Shown here one piece after another: positions 8,352-16,840 of a stretch of DNA of 64,000 nt (position 1 is the stretch's first letter; each line of letters opens with the position of its first letter). The stretch is from Schaalia georgiae DSM 6843. GTDB taxonomy: Bacteria > Actinomycetota > Actinomycetes > Actinomycetales > Actinomycetaceae. Under the pieces are notes generated by a model. The model searched no databases. It was not told where the DNA came from and was given only the letters and a program-made list of their open reading frames with translations. The DNA lies in the NCBI RefSeq assembly GCF_000429245.1, contig NZ_AUBM01000009.1:1-64000 (forward strand), read 5' to 3'. A program made the translations under genes and the position numbers.

Positions 8352-9365
8352 GTGGTCTCTATCCAGGTCGCAGGGCACGTCTGCGTCGACTTGACCCCCC
8401 GACTGCGCTCCCGCGAGGTCATCGTCCCCGGTGAGCTCACCGAAGTAGGGCCCATCGAGGTGCGCATGGGGGGCACGATCTCGAACTGCGCGCGCGCCAT
8501 CGGACAACTCGGCACCGAAGTCTTCCTCTCCGGCATGGTCGGCGACGACGACCTCGGCCTCATCAGCAGGAGGCGCCTCGAGAACGCCCACCCCGGGCAC
8601 GTCGAGCTCATCGTCCACCCCACCGCCGCCACCTCGTACTCGGTCGTCGTGTGCGTCCCCGGGGAGGACCGCTCCTTCTGGCACCACACCGGCGCGAACG
8701 ACGAGTACCGCGGCGAGGCGACTCTGCGGCCCCGCTCGATCCTGCACTTCGGCTACCCCACCCTGTGCCCGGCGATGTGCGCCGACTCCGGGCAGCCCAT
8801 CGTGGACCTCTTCGAGCGCGCCCACGCCCAGGACGGCGCCACCTCCCTCGACCTGGCCTACCTGGCGCGCAACTCTCCCCTGCGGGCAATCGACTGGGAC
8901 CTCCTCTTCGCCCGGGTGCTCCCCCACGCCGACGTGTTCTGCCCCTCGTGGGATGACATCGCCTCCTGCCTGCCCGGAGTCGACCCCGCTTTCGACCGGG
9001 CGCGGATCGAGGAGCGGGCGCGCGCCTTCATCGCCCAGGGCGCCGCAACGGTCCTCATCACCGCGGGGAAGAACGGCGCCTACCTGGCCACCTCCGACGC
9101 CCACTCGCTCGGCCGGCTCGCGCGCCTGACGGGCATCGACGCCGACCAGTGGGCCGGTCAGTCCATCTGGGACCCCGCCATCCTCGTCGAGCGGCAGACG
9201 GACCAGCCCCTCGACTCCAATGGCGCCGGCGACACCTTCAAAGCCGCGTTCCTCGTGGCGCTCACGCGCCGGGCCCGCCCCCACCAGGCCATCCGCTTCG
9301 CCTCCGAGGTGGTGGGGAAGAAACTCCTGCGCCAACCCCTGGCCACCGAACTGGCGGAGGTCTGA
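8352..9365 (+). CDS. PfkB-family carbohydrate kinase
   Basis: This 337-residue protein is a ribokinase-fold sugar kinase. It has the N-terminal glycine motif (M-G-G-T-I-S-N-C-A-R-A-I-G-Q-L-G) and the C-terminal signature D-S-N-G-A-G-D-T-F, where the last Asp is the catalytic base. It should phosphorylate a sugar or ketose made in this locus. The GTG at 8352 is fixed by an ideal AGGAGG. The next gene starts 1 nt after its stop codon, so the two are translationally coupled. The family alone does not reveal the substrate. Confidence 0.82.
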   Translation: MVSIQVAGHVCVDLTPRLRSREVIVPGELTEVGPIEVRMGGTISNCARAIGQLGTEVFLSGMVGDDDLGLISRRRLENAHPGHVELIVHPTAATSYSVVVCVPGEDRSFWHHTGANDEYRGEATLRPRSILHFGYPTLCPAMCADSGQPIVDLFERAHAQDGATSLDLAYLARNSPLRAIDWDLLFARVLPHADVFCPSWDDIASCLPGVDPAFDRARIEERARAFIAQGAATVLITAGKNGAYLATSDAHSLGRLARLTGIDADQWAGQSIWDPAILVERQTDQPLDSNGAGDTFKAAFLVALTRRARPHQAIRFASEVVGKKLLRQPLATELAEV

Positions 9366-9366
9366 C

Positions 9367-10569
9367 ATGCCGCTCCTCGTCGCCTTCGGGGCTGGTAACG
9401 TCGGACGCGGTTTCATAGGCGAGCTCTTCAGCGCCGCCGGATGGGATGTGGCCTTCCTCGACATCGACCCCCACCTGGTTGAAAGACTGGGCGAAGACCG
9501 CTCCTACATCCACGAGACCGTGTCGAACTCGGGTGCCCTCCGGCGAGTCGTCACGCGCATCACCGCCGCCTACTCCACCGACCAGCCCGCCGTCGACGCC
9601 CTGGTGGCGGACGCCGACCTGGTCACCACCTCCGTCGGGGCCCGCGTGCTCGCCGCCGTCGCGCCAACGCTCGCCCATGCCCTCCGGGCCAGATGGGCCG
9701 CGGGGCGCGGGGCGCTCGACATCCTCCTGTGCGAGAACCTCCACGACGCCTCAGCAGTCTTCCGCCGCGCGCTCCGCGATGCCCTGCCCGCCTCCGCCCA
9801 CGCGAAGCTCGAATCCGATGTCGGGCTCGCCGAGACCTCGATCGGGCGCATGATCCCCACAACGCCGCCCGCACCCGGCCAACCCTCGACGCTGGTGCGC
9901 GCCGAGCCCTACCGGATCCTCCCCTACGACGCGACGGGGCTCACCGCCCCCGAGCCCCGCGTCCAGGGGCTCTTCCCCGTCAGGGACATCCCCTTCTCCT
10001 TCTACACCGACCGCAAACTGCTCATCCACAACATGGGGCACTGCGCCTGCGCCTACCTGGGGGAGTTGCTGGGCTCGGCGTTCATCTGGGAGGCGATCGC
10101 CGAACCCCGGGTCCACTCCATCGTCCGCGCCGCGATGATGGAGTCGGCACTGGCGCTGTCCGTCGTCTACGGAGCTGGCATCGGCGCCCTGGGACTGCAC
10201 GTCGATGACCTGCTGGCCCGGTTCGCCAACCGCGCACTGGAAGACACCGTGGAGAGGGTCGGGCGCGATCCGGAGCGCAAACTCGGTGCCGACGACCGCT
10301 TCATCAGGGCCTACGCCCTCGCCCGCCGGGCCGGCACCCCCATCGAGTACCTCTCGCTGGCACTCGCAGTCGGCGCCCGCCGCCTCGCCGGGGAGGACGG
10401 GTGGGACGAGGCGCGCGCCCTCGCCCACATCGACGCGCGTCTCTTCCGGGAGGGCGGGCCCGCCAGGGACCTGTTCGGCCTCCAATTCGACTCCCTGGCC
10501 CACGGCCTGGACTGGGAGGGGCAGCAAGCGCTGATCGACGCCTCGCCCTTGCGGGGGACGGTCGCGTGA
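9367..10569 (+). CDS. Mannitol-1-phosphate 5-dehydrogenase-like oxidoreductase
   Basis: This 400-residue protein opens with the NAD-binding motif F-G-A-G-N-V-G-R-G-F-I-G-E-L, typical of MtlD and related polyol-phosphate dehydrogenases. The C-terminal family block appears as L-L-I-H-N-M-G-H-C-A-C-A-Y-L-G, replacing the usual V-N-T-G-H-A. It should interconvert a ketose phosphate and a polyol phosphate with NAD(H). The ATG at 9367 has GGAGG 6 nt upstream and follows the kinase stop immediately. Its pairing with an isomerase-like enzyme and a kinase suggests a route that passes through a polyol phosphate; the exact metabolite is unknown. Confidence 0.75.
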   Translation: MPLLVAFGAGNVGRGFIGELFSAAGWDVAFLDIDPHLVERLGEDRSYIHETVSNSGALRRVVTRITAAYSTDQPAVDALVADADLVTTSVGARVLAAVAPTLAHALRARWAAGRGALDILLCENLHDASAVFRRALRDALPASAHAKLESDVGLAETSIGRMIPTTPPAPGQPSTLVRAEPYRILPYDATGLTAPEPRVQGLFPVRDIPFSFYTDRKLLIHNMGHCACAYLGELLGSAFIWEAIAEPRVHSIVRAAMMESALALSVVYGAGIGALGLHVDDLLARFANRALEDTVERVGRDPERKLGADDRFIRAYALARRAGTPIEYLSLALAVGARRLAGEDGWDEARALAHIDARLFREGGPARDLFGLQFDSLAHGLDWEGQQALIDASPLRGTVA

Positions 10570-10635
10570 GCCCCCGGGCGGCGTTACCGGGCCACCGGCG
10601 CCTCCTGCGTCCCTGTGTCTGACGTGGGGAACAAC

Positions 10636-10671
10636 AGGGGCGCGGACCACGCCATTGTGGTCCGCGCCCCT
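10636..10671. terminator. Bidirectional hairpin between convergent operons
   Basis: A perfect 15-bp stem with a 6-nt loop (AGGGGCGCGGACCAC at 10636-10650 pairs with 10657-10671) lies between the dehydrogenase gene (plus) and xylB (minus). It can end transcription from both sides. Confidence 0.75.
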
Positions 10672-10674
10672 GCG

Positions 10675-10714
10675 GTGTGCAGTGGTATTCAGTTGTGTGC
10701 AGTGGTATTCAATT
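10675..10714. repeat. Two tandem 20-bp repeats
   Basis: The unit GTGTGCAGTGGTATTCAGTT at 10675-10694 is repeated at 10695-10714 with one change. The pair sits between the terminator hairpin and the xylB stop codon. Confidence 0.8.
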
Positions 10715-10730
10715 GTGTTCGGCGCCCCGT

Positions 10731-12086
10731 TCAGCGCAGGCCGGCGGCCTGTTTGGCAGCTCCCAGGGCGACGTATTCTCCCGGCTCGGGCACCTCGACG
10801 GCAGCGCCGAGCGCTTGCGGGGCCAGTGCCCGCACGGCGGTGGACTTGGCGCCGCCGCCGACCAGGAGCACCCGCCGGACGGGGACCCCCAGCGCGCGCA
10901 TCGCGTCCAGGGCGAAGCGCATGAGGTCCAGCAGGCCGTCGACAGTGGCCCGAGCGACGTGCTGGCGGTCCGAGTTCGCCAGCGTCATGCCCTCCAGGGA
11001 GGCGGTGGCGTCGGGCAGGTTCGGGGTGCGCTCGCCCTCGAAGTAGGGCACCAGCCGCAGCCCGGCGGCGTCCGGGACGGCCAGCGCCGCCTCGTCGAAC
11101 TCCTGGTAGTCCAAGCCGGTGACCCGCGCCATCGCGTCGATGATCCGCGAGGCGTTGAGCGTGCACGCCAGGGGCAGCCAGTTGCCCGAGGCGTCGCAGA
11201 ACCCCGTGACCAGCCCCGAGGGGTCGGACACGGGATGGTCCGACACGGCGGAAACAACCCCGGATGTGCCCAGGCTGAGCAGTGCCGCACCGGGGTTGAG
11301 ACCCACGCCCAGGGCGGCCGCGGCGTTGTCCCCCGCTCCAGGACCCAGCGCGATGGCGTCCCAGCCGCGCGCCGGGTCGCCGTGGCCGACGGACTCCCAC
11401 GGCCCGGCGATGCGGGGCAGGACGATCCGGCGGGCAGCCTCCTCGTCGATGCGCAGGGCGTCGGCCAGGATGTCCCAGCGGTACTGGTCGCCCGAGCGGT
11501 CCACATAGCCCGTGCCCGAGGCATCGGAGCGGTCGGTCACCAGGCCCCGGAGCCCCACTGCCTCGAAACCGCCCGCGATCCGCCAGGTGAGGTAGTCGTG
11601 GGGCAGGCAGACGGCGGCGATCCTCGCCGCGTTCTCCGGCTCGTTGTCAACCAACCAGCGCAGTTTCGTCACGGTGAGGGAGGCGACGGGAACGGAGCCC
11701 GTGGCCCCGGCCCACCAGGCAGCCCCCTCGGAGTCGGCGCCGTCGAGCCCGTCCGAGCCCTTGGCGCGGATCAGGTCGCGCGCGGCTGCGGCGCTGCGGG
11801 TGTCGTTCCATAGAAGCGCCGGGCGGATCACCCGGCCCTGCGCGTCGAGCACGACCATGCCGTGCTGCTGGCCGCCCACCGACAGCGCGCGCACATCGTC
11901 TAGACCGCCGGCGGAGTCGACCGCCTCGAGGAAGGCGTCCCACCACGCCTGGGGGTCCACTTCCGTGCCATCGGGGTGACAGGCCCTCCCCTGGCGGACG
12001 ATCCTGTTCGTCGCGGGGTCCACGACGACGATCTTGCAGGACTGGGTGGAGGTGTCGACGCCTGCCACGTAGGGGCGGGTGCTCAT
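10731..12086 (-). CDS. xylB: Xylulokinase
   Basis: This 451-residue FGGY-family kinase has the N-terminal G-V-D-T-S-T-Q-S-C-K phosphate loop, S-V-G-G-Q-Q-H-G-M (the family Q-x-H-G motif that contacts xylulose) and, near the C-terminus, L-L-V-G-G-G-A-K-S with E-Y-V-A-L-G-A-A-K-Q-A. It phosphorylates D-xylulose to xylulose-5-phosphate for the pentose phosphate pathway. The ATG at 12086 has GAGGAG 6 nt upstream. It follows xylA by 96 nt on the same strand, the usual xylose operon order. Confidence 0.92.
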   Translation of the reverse strand: MSTRPYVAGVDTSTQSCKIVVVDPATNRIVRQGRACHPDGTEVDPQAWWDAFLEAVDSAGGLDDVRALSVGGQQHGMVVLDAQGRVIRPALLWNDTRSAAAARDLIRAKGSDGLDGADSEGAAWWAGATGSVPVASLTVTKLRWLVDNEPENAARIAAVCLPHDYLTWRIAGGFEAVGLRGLVTDRSDASGTGYVDRSGDQYRWDILADALRIDEEAARRIVLPRIAGPWESVGHGDPARGWDAIALGPGAGDNAAAALGVGLNPGAALLSLGTSGVVSAVSDHPVSDPSGLVTGFCDASGNWLPLACTLNASRIIDAMARVTGLDYQEFDEAALAVPDAAGLRLVPYFEGERTPNLPDATASLEGMTLANSDRQHVARATVDGLLDLMRFALDAMRALGVPVRRVLLVGGGAKSTAVRALAPQALGAAVEVPEPGEYVALGAAKQAAGLR

Positions 12087-12182
12087 GGTGTGCTCCTCAT
12101 TCGCGTGGTTCGCTGGGGCTGGCGGGGCCGGGGCGGGCGGCGACGGAACCGCCCGCCGCACCCGGTCCCCGCCTCGTCGGTG

Positions 12183-13364
12183 TCAGCCGATCAGGTGGCG
12201 CATGGCCTGCTGGTAGAGCTCCACGAAGTGGTACTCGCGGGCGCCCTTGGCGTCGGCGTCGAAGTCCTCGTAGACGCTGGTGTCCGCCAGGAAGTCCTCT
12301 ACGGACTCGCCCTCGGCCAGGGTCGGCTCGCCGAGCTCGTAGACAGAAGCCGCCTTGAGCAACTCGACCGTGGCGGGGTCCTCGCGGAACGCCTTGGCCT
12401 TCTCGGCCAGGCGGATGTACATCTCCATGTTCGCCGAAGCGGATTCCCACACGCCCTCCATGCCCTCGGTGCGGCTGGGCTTGTAGTCGAAGTGGCGGGG
12501 GCCCTCGTAGCGGGGTCCCCCGCAGGGGAAGCCGTTCTCGATGAGGTCGACCGTGAAGAAGGCGCTGACCAGGTCGCCGTGCCCGAAGGCCTTGTCCTGG
12601 TCGTACTTGAGGCCGGACTGGCCGTTGAGGTCGATGTGGAAGAGCTTCCCGGCGTTCAGGGCCTGCGCCAGGGCGTGGGTGTAGTTCAAGCCTGCCATCT
12701 GCTCGTGCCCGGTCTCGGGGTTGAGGCCGACGACGTCGCCGTTGTCCAGTTCGGCGATGAGGGCCAGCGCGTGGCCGACGGTGGGCAGGAAGATGTCGCC
12801 ACGGGGCTCGTTGGGTTTGGGCTCCAAGCCGATCTTGAGATCGTAGCCCTTGGACTTGATATAGCCGGCGACCGTGTCCAGGCCCTCCTTGTAGCGGTCG
12901 AAGGCGGCGTTCAGGTCCTTGGAGGAGTCGTATTCGGCACCCTCGCGCCCGCCCCACATGACGAAGGTGGTCGCGCCGAGCTCGGCGGCCAGGTCCACGT
13001 TGCGCAGGACTTTGCGCAGGCCGAAGCGGCGGATGGAGCGGTCGTTGTTGGTCAGGCCGCCATCCTTGAAGACCGGGTGGGTGAAAGTGTTGGTGGTGAC
13101 CATCTCGATGACGATGCCCGCCGCGTCCGCGGCCTCCTTGACCTTCATGACGCGGTCGTGGCGCTCAGCGTCGGTGGCCGCGAAGTCGAAAACGTCGTTG
13201 TCGTGGAACGTGATACCCCATGCGCCCAGTTCGGCGAGTTTCGCGGTGTACTCCCAAGGGTCCAGGACGGGCCTGGTCGCGGTTCCGAAGGGATCGACGG
13301 CGTTCCAGCCGACGGTCCACAGGCCGAATGAGAACTTGTCCTCGGGGCGGGGCTGGCGTGTCAT
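12183..13364 (-). CDS. xylA: Xylose isomerase
   Basis: This 393-residue TIM-barrel enzyme has the length and motifs of the shorter actinobacterial xylose isomerases: T-F-H-D-N-D-V (catalytic His and Asp), G-L-E-P-K-P-N-E-P (metal Glu and catalytic Lys), N-P-E-T-G-H-E and [13 protein letters not shown]. It converts D-xylose to D-xylulose. Two ATGs lie close together; the one at 13364 has AAAGGA at 7 nt, whereas the one 6 nt earlier would touch the ribosome site. It heads the xylA-xylB operon behind a ROK-type operator. Confidence 0.95.
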   Translation of the reverse strand: MTRQPRPEDKFSFGLWTVGWNAVDPFGTATRPVLDPWEYTAKLAELGAWGITFHDNDVFDFAATDAERHDRVMKVKEAADAAGIVIEMVTTNTFTHPVFKDGGLTNNDRSIRRFGLRKVLRNVDLAAELGATTFVMWGGREGAEYDSSKDLNAAFDRYKEGLDTVAGYIKSKGYDLKIGLEPKPNEPRGDIFLPTVGHALALIAELDNGDVVGLNPETGHEQMAGLNYTHALAQALNAGKLFHIDLNGQSGLKYDQDKAFGHGDLVSAFFTVDLIENGFPCGGPRYEGPRHFDYKPSRTEGMEGVWESASANMEMYIRLAEKAKAFREDPATVELLKAASVYELGEPTLAEGESVEDFLADTSVYEDFDADAKGAREYHFVELYQQAMRHLIG

Positions 13365-13441
13365 GTGCATATCCTTTCGGGAACGGCGGTGTTCACAGGA
13401 AGCCGACCCGTCCGGGCGATCGCGGGGAGGGGCCGTCACTG

Positions 13442-13459
13442 TTTTGTTACGGAACTAAA
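13442..13459 (-). promoter_or_regulatory. ROK/XylR-type operator upstream of xylA
   Basis: The near-palindrome TTTTGTT-4-AACTAAA resembles the AAC...AAA/TTTnGTT sites of ROK repressors such as XylR. It lies about 80 nt ahead of the xylA start and is a candidate target for the ROK protein at 15399-16670. Confidence 0.55.
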
Positions 13460-13503
13460 CTTAAACCGGGAAGAGGGTCCCCGTCAAGGGATCCCGCCCA
13501 CAT

Positions 13504-13584
13504 CCGCCGACTCCAGCCGCCGCCCCCGGCGCGGCACCGCCCACCCCCATCAGTCCCTTCTTATCGAAGAACTTACCGGTAGCC
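13504..13584. repeat. Long direct repeat, left copy
   Basis: About 80 bp repeated at 15268-15346. The last 45 bp are identical and include TTCTTATCGAAGAA (arms TTCTT/AAGAA) and the palindrome TACCGGTA. No gene starts directly after this copy, whereas the right copy abuts the ROK gene. It looks like the displaced original regulator promoter. Confidence 0.85.
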
Positions 13585-13695
13585 GGTGGGCCACCGAGCG
13601 CCACGCCTCCGTGCGGGACCCACTGGGGACTCCCGGAATCAAAACCTCCGCCACACCCAGGATGATCCACTCCATCAGCGCTGACCGTGCCGAAA

Positions 13696-13878
13696 TGGTC
13701 CAAAATGCGTCTGAGTCTCGCAGTTCCCAGGCGGTGTTGCAGCGTACTGGTCCAAAATGCGTCTGAGTTACCCCAATTTCGGCAGGATCCGCCATTTTTC
13801 CCGAGACTCAGACGCTTTTTGGAACAACTCGCCGTCAAGCCCCCGTTCCCACCCGAGACTCAGACGCTTTTTGGACCA
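13696..13878. repeat. 183-bp dyad-symmetric repeat element, copy 1
   Basis: Four ~21-bp repeats of the type TGGTCCAAAATGCGTCTGAG are arranged forward (13696-13716), forward (13748-13768), reverse (13806-13826) and reverse (13858-13878). The spacers are 31, 37 and 31 bp. The central spacer holds GGATCC at the dyad axis. Length and spacing are identical to copy 2 at 22288-22470. Three of the four repeats extend into a further TCTCG. It lies inside the insert between xylA and the second ROK gene. No open reading frame explains it, because a 52-bp period does not keep a reading frame. Confidence 0.85.
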
Positions 13879-14066
13879 CGGTCGCTGGAACACCCCGGTC
13901 GTTGAGCAGTCGATTCGCGTTCCGCCCGCCTCCAATTGTCTGAACGCGCTTCGACTCCAGCACCGAGCCCTTTGTCCCGCGTTTCGGCACACGCGCGCAA
14001 CGGACACTCCGACTGCGCAAAGTCCCCGTTCTCGCCGGACCCGCGCACCGGCACGCACCTATCAGG

Positions 14067-14082
14067 GCCGCCCCGGGGCGGC
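14067..14082 (-). terminator. Possible hairpin after the DUF559-type gene
   Basis: The perfect palindrome GCCGCCCCGGGGCGGC begins 11 nt beyond the stop codon. As RNA it could form a six-pair stem with a 4-nt loop. Between 13879 and 14066 I see no gene. Confidence 0.4.
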
Positions 14083-14093
14083 ATTCCTCCCTT

Positions 14094-15101
14094 TCACCGC
14101 CTTCTTCTCGCGGCGATCGCCATTCTCACCCTCGCGATGATCTCGTCAATCCGTTTGAGATCACCCCACCGCACGCGGATCACCGTCCACCCCGCCAATT
14201 CCAGTAGCCGCTGGCGCCGCGACTCAGCTTCCAGTGTTTCATGGACCTCACGGACGGAGGCTCTATACTTCACACGTCCGTCGAACTCGATAGCGATCCT
14301 CAGTCCTGGAATGGCGATGTCGATGAAGAACACACCCCCAGGGGTGGGCACTTCCACCTGAGTGAGCAGACCCTCCAGCCCCGCGCGCTTCAAGGCGTAC
14401 AGCACACGGCACTCGCCCGGGGACTCGCACCCGGGGTCGGCGTTCTCCAGGGTCCAGCGGGCGTTCGCCCGCATTTTCCGGACCAGGGGCAGCGCCGCCA
14501 TTCCCTCCAGCAGGTGCAGGCGCAACCTTTCAGCGCCGTCACGACTATCGGCGTTGAACCGGCTGAATCCGCTGAACAGGTGGAGGGCAGAGCTTGTTTG
14601 GACGAATGCGGTCTCCTCGTGCTCTCCGAATGCGCACTCCAGCGCGGTTTCCAGCGGGTCGCTCACCCGCAGGCCAGCGGCCTCCGCGATGCGCCCGCCA
14701 TGGGCCGATCTGGATGGGCGAACGGCAAGCCCTTTGACCACGAGGGAGTTCGGGATGCGCACCGCTGGCAACCGCATGACGGATTGCCCGTGGGCGGATC
14801 TCGAGTAGCAGGCCACCTCCCCCATCTCCACCATAGGCAGTCCGTGGACGAAAGCGGCGCTTTGCCCACATAGGACCGCACTCCCGCGCTTCGCGCAAAT
14901 CGCATGGAGCCTGGCGCAGTAGATGAACTCAGCCTGTTGCCACCGTTCAAGTCCCTCAAGGGCCTTGGCCTCCAGGTACACGCCGCTGGAGATCCTCAGC
15001 AGTTCCCCGGAACCCGCTCGCCTGGAAATGCTAACTCGCCCCGACAGATCCCTTGCGAACACGAGTGCGGATCGAACCATCCGCATCCCCGCAACGTCCA
15101 T
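14094..15101 (-). CDS. AbiEi-like winged helix plus DUF559 endonuclease-like protein
   Basis: This 335-residue protein has an N-terminal segment resembling the AbiEi antitoxin-type winged helix of actinobacterial proteins (residues about 5-40, with R-I-S-S-G-V-Y). C-terminal from about residue 240 is a DUF559/Vsr-like nuclease fold with I-A-I-E-F-D-G-R-V-K-Y and V-I-R-V-R-W-G-D-L. The Glu-Phe-Asp and the Arg-x-Arg-Trp strand are the usual PD-(D/E)xK-like features of DUF559. The ATG at 15101 has AAGGAG 6 nt upstream. It is the only gene in the insert bounded by ~80-bp direct repeats. A role in defence or DNA repair is inferred from the family only. Confidence 0.65.
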   Translation of the reverse strand: MDVAGMRMVRSALVFARDLSGRVSISRRAGSGELLRISSGVYLEAKALEGLERWQQAEFIYCARLHAICAKRGSAVLCGQSAAFVHGLPMVEMGEVACYSRSAHGQSVMRLPAVRIPNSLVVKGLAVRPSRSAHGGRIAEAAGLRVSDPLETALECAFGEHEETAFVQTSSALHLFSGFSRFNADSRDGAERLRLHLLEGMAALPLVRKMRANARWTLENADPGCESPGECRVLYALKRAGLEGLLTQVEVPTPGGVFFIDIAIPGLRIAIEFDGRVKYRASVREVHETLEAESRRQRLLELAGWTVIRVRWGDLKRIDEIIARVRMAIAARRRR

Positions 15102-15267
15102 GTCGCGCTCCTTCACTGCCGCCGCCCTCGTGCACCCACCTTCCGCTGCGCACTCCCCTCCCGCAACAACCACAACCCTGACTGTGGACAACTCCGCGGC
15201 ACCCGCCCCACCTGGGGACGACACGCCGTTGCCACGCGACGAGCCCACAGCGCCGCCCTCAACCACC

Positions 15268-15346
15268 CCGCCGACTCCAGCCGCCGCCCGACGCAGCACT
15301 ACCCACCCCCATCAGTCCCTTCTTATCGAAGAACTTACCGGTAGCC
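15268..15346. repeat. Long direct repeat, right copy
   Basis: Partner of 13504-13584. It ends about 50 nt ahead of the ROK start at 15399 and probably carries that gene's promoter region, including TACCGGTA. Confidence 0.85.
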
Positions 15347-15398
15347 TGTTGCCATGCCCGATCACGCCGCCGCTCCCACCTCGTCAGGAAACGGGCAC

Positions 15399-16670
15399 AT
15401 GTGTTTCGAGGCGGTGCGCGGGGAGCGAATTGTACAGGGAATGAAGGCGACCAACCTCAAAGCGTCGAACCTGTCGTTGGTGCTCCGCCAGATCCTGGCC
15501 AACCCGGGCGAGATCACGCGTGCGGCCATCTCCTCGTCGACGGGGATCACGCGGGCGACGATCTCGCGCTTGGTGGATGACCTGATCGGGCGCGGTTTCG
15601 TCGAAGAATTGGACCCCGTGGGCGACTCAGGACGAGGCCGCCCGGCGAACCGCCTCACCCCGACGGCGGGACGAGTGACGGCTTTGGGCATCGAGACGAA
15701 CGTTTCGGCGCTGGACATCATGTTGGTGGACTTGACGGGGCACGTGCTGGCGCACGAGCGCGTCCGCGGGGATTTCGCCGGCTCCGACCCCATCAGAACG
15801 ATGCGCAGGGTATCCAGGGCAGCCCGCCGCGTGGTTGATGCGGGCTTGCCGCCCGGGGCGCTGTTCCTAGGTTCGGGCGTGGGGATCCCGGGCCTGGTGT
15901 CGCCGACCATGTTGGCGCTGGCGCCCAACTTGAGATGGCGGGACATTCCACTGGATGAGCTTCTGGCTCCCATCTCCTACCTGGATCCCGTGGTCGTGGC
16001 GAACGAGGCGGACCTGGCGGCGTTCGCGGTGGCGCACAGTGTGCCGGGCGTGCCCGCCGGCCCTCCCTCGTTCATTTACGTGTCGGGCGAGGTCGGCGTC
16101 GGTTCCGGCATCGTCGTCGATCACAGGCCGTTGCGGGGGGTACGCGGGTGGTCGGGCGAGATCGGGCACATCTGCGCCGACCCGAACGGCCCCATGTGCC
16201 AGTGCGGCGCGCGTGGTTGCTTGGAGTCCTACCTCGGCGTGTACGCGCTCGCCTCGCGAGCGGGCCTGGACCGGGGGGCGGGAGCAGCGGGCATACTGCG
16301 CGAGGCGGCGGTTTCGGAGCGGGCCCGCTCGGCGCTCGACGAGGCGGGGGCCGCACTGGGGCGCTGCCTGGCCGCAGTCATCAACGCCACCGACATCCCC
16401 GTGGTCGTCCTGGGGGGAATGGTCGCCGACCTCGCGCCTGCACTGGTGGAACCGGCCCGAAGGGAGCTTGAAGCCAGGGTCCTGCAGGCGGCGTGGGCGC
16501 CTCCCGTGATTCGCGTGTGGGGCGCGTCGAAGTCTTTGACGGCGCGCGGGGCGGCCCTGCGCGTGCTGCAGCGCCTGGTGGACGACCCCCTGTCCTGGTT
16601 GGAGGAGGAGCCCGGCGCCGAGTGGCCGCGTGCGCGCGCAGGGGGCCCTGATCAGTCAGCGCTGCGTTAG
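15399..16670 (+). CDS. xylR: ROK-family regulator, probable XylR
   Basis: This protein of about 423 residues has an N-terminal winged helix (I-T-R-A-A-I-S-S-S-T-G-I-T-R-A-T-I-S-R-L) and a ROK domain with V-S-G-E-V-G-V-G-S-G-I and the zinc motif C-Q-C-G-A-R-G-C-L-E. It is divergent from xylA across the inserted segment, and a ROK-like operator precedes xylA, so a xylose repressor role is inferred. The start is uncertain. ATG 15399 has AGGAAA 7 nt upstream and is preferred; ATG 15441 would begin closer to the typical ROK N-terminus, and ATG 15354 lacks a ribosome site. It is paralogous to the regulator at 7002-8282. Confidence 0.75.
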   Translation: MCFEAVRGERIVQGMKATNLKASNLSLVLRQILANPGEITRAAISSSTGITRATISRLVDDLIGRGFVEELDPVGDSGRGRPANRLTPTAGRVTALGIETNVSALDIMLVDLTGHVLAHERVRGDFAGSDPIRTMRRVSRAARRVVDAGLPPGALFLGSGVGIPGLVSPTMLALAPNLRWRDIPLDELLAPISYLDPVVVANEADLAAFAVAHSVPGVPAGPPSFIYVSGEVGVGSGIVVDHRPLRGVRGWSGEIGHICADPNGPMCQCGARGCLESYLGVYALASRAGLDRGAGAAGILREAAVSERARSALDEAGAALGRCLAAVINATDIPVVVLGGMVADLAPALVEPARRELEARVLQAAWAPPVIRVWGASKSLTARGAALRVLQRLVDDPLSWLEEEPGAEWPRARAGGPDQSALR

Positions 16671-16777
16671 CGGCCCGGTTCGCCGCCTTTCTGCGGGTCC
16701 GCAGAGCGGGCCCCGTCCTGGGGCCACGCAAGGCGGGATCAATGAGGCGGATCCGAGCACTGGGGAGGCTCGGGGCG

Positions 16778-16803
16778 GGCGGGGACGCGCGCGAGTCCCC
16801 GCC
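16778..16803. terminator. Hairpin between convergent xylR and fucosidase genes
   Basis: A 9-bp perfect stem (GGCGGGGAC at 16778-16786 pairs with 16795-16803) lies in the convergent gap and may serve both strands. Confidence 0.55.
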
Positions 16804-16840
16804 TCGATGACGGTGACCGGCGCGTCTGCCCGCCCCGCGC

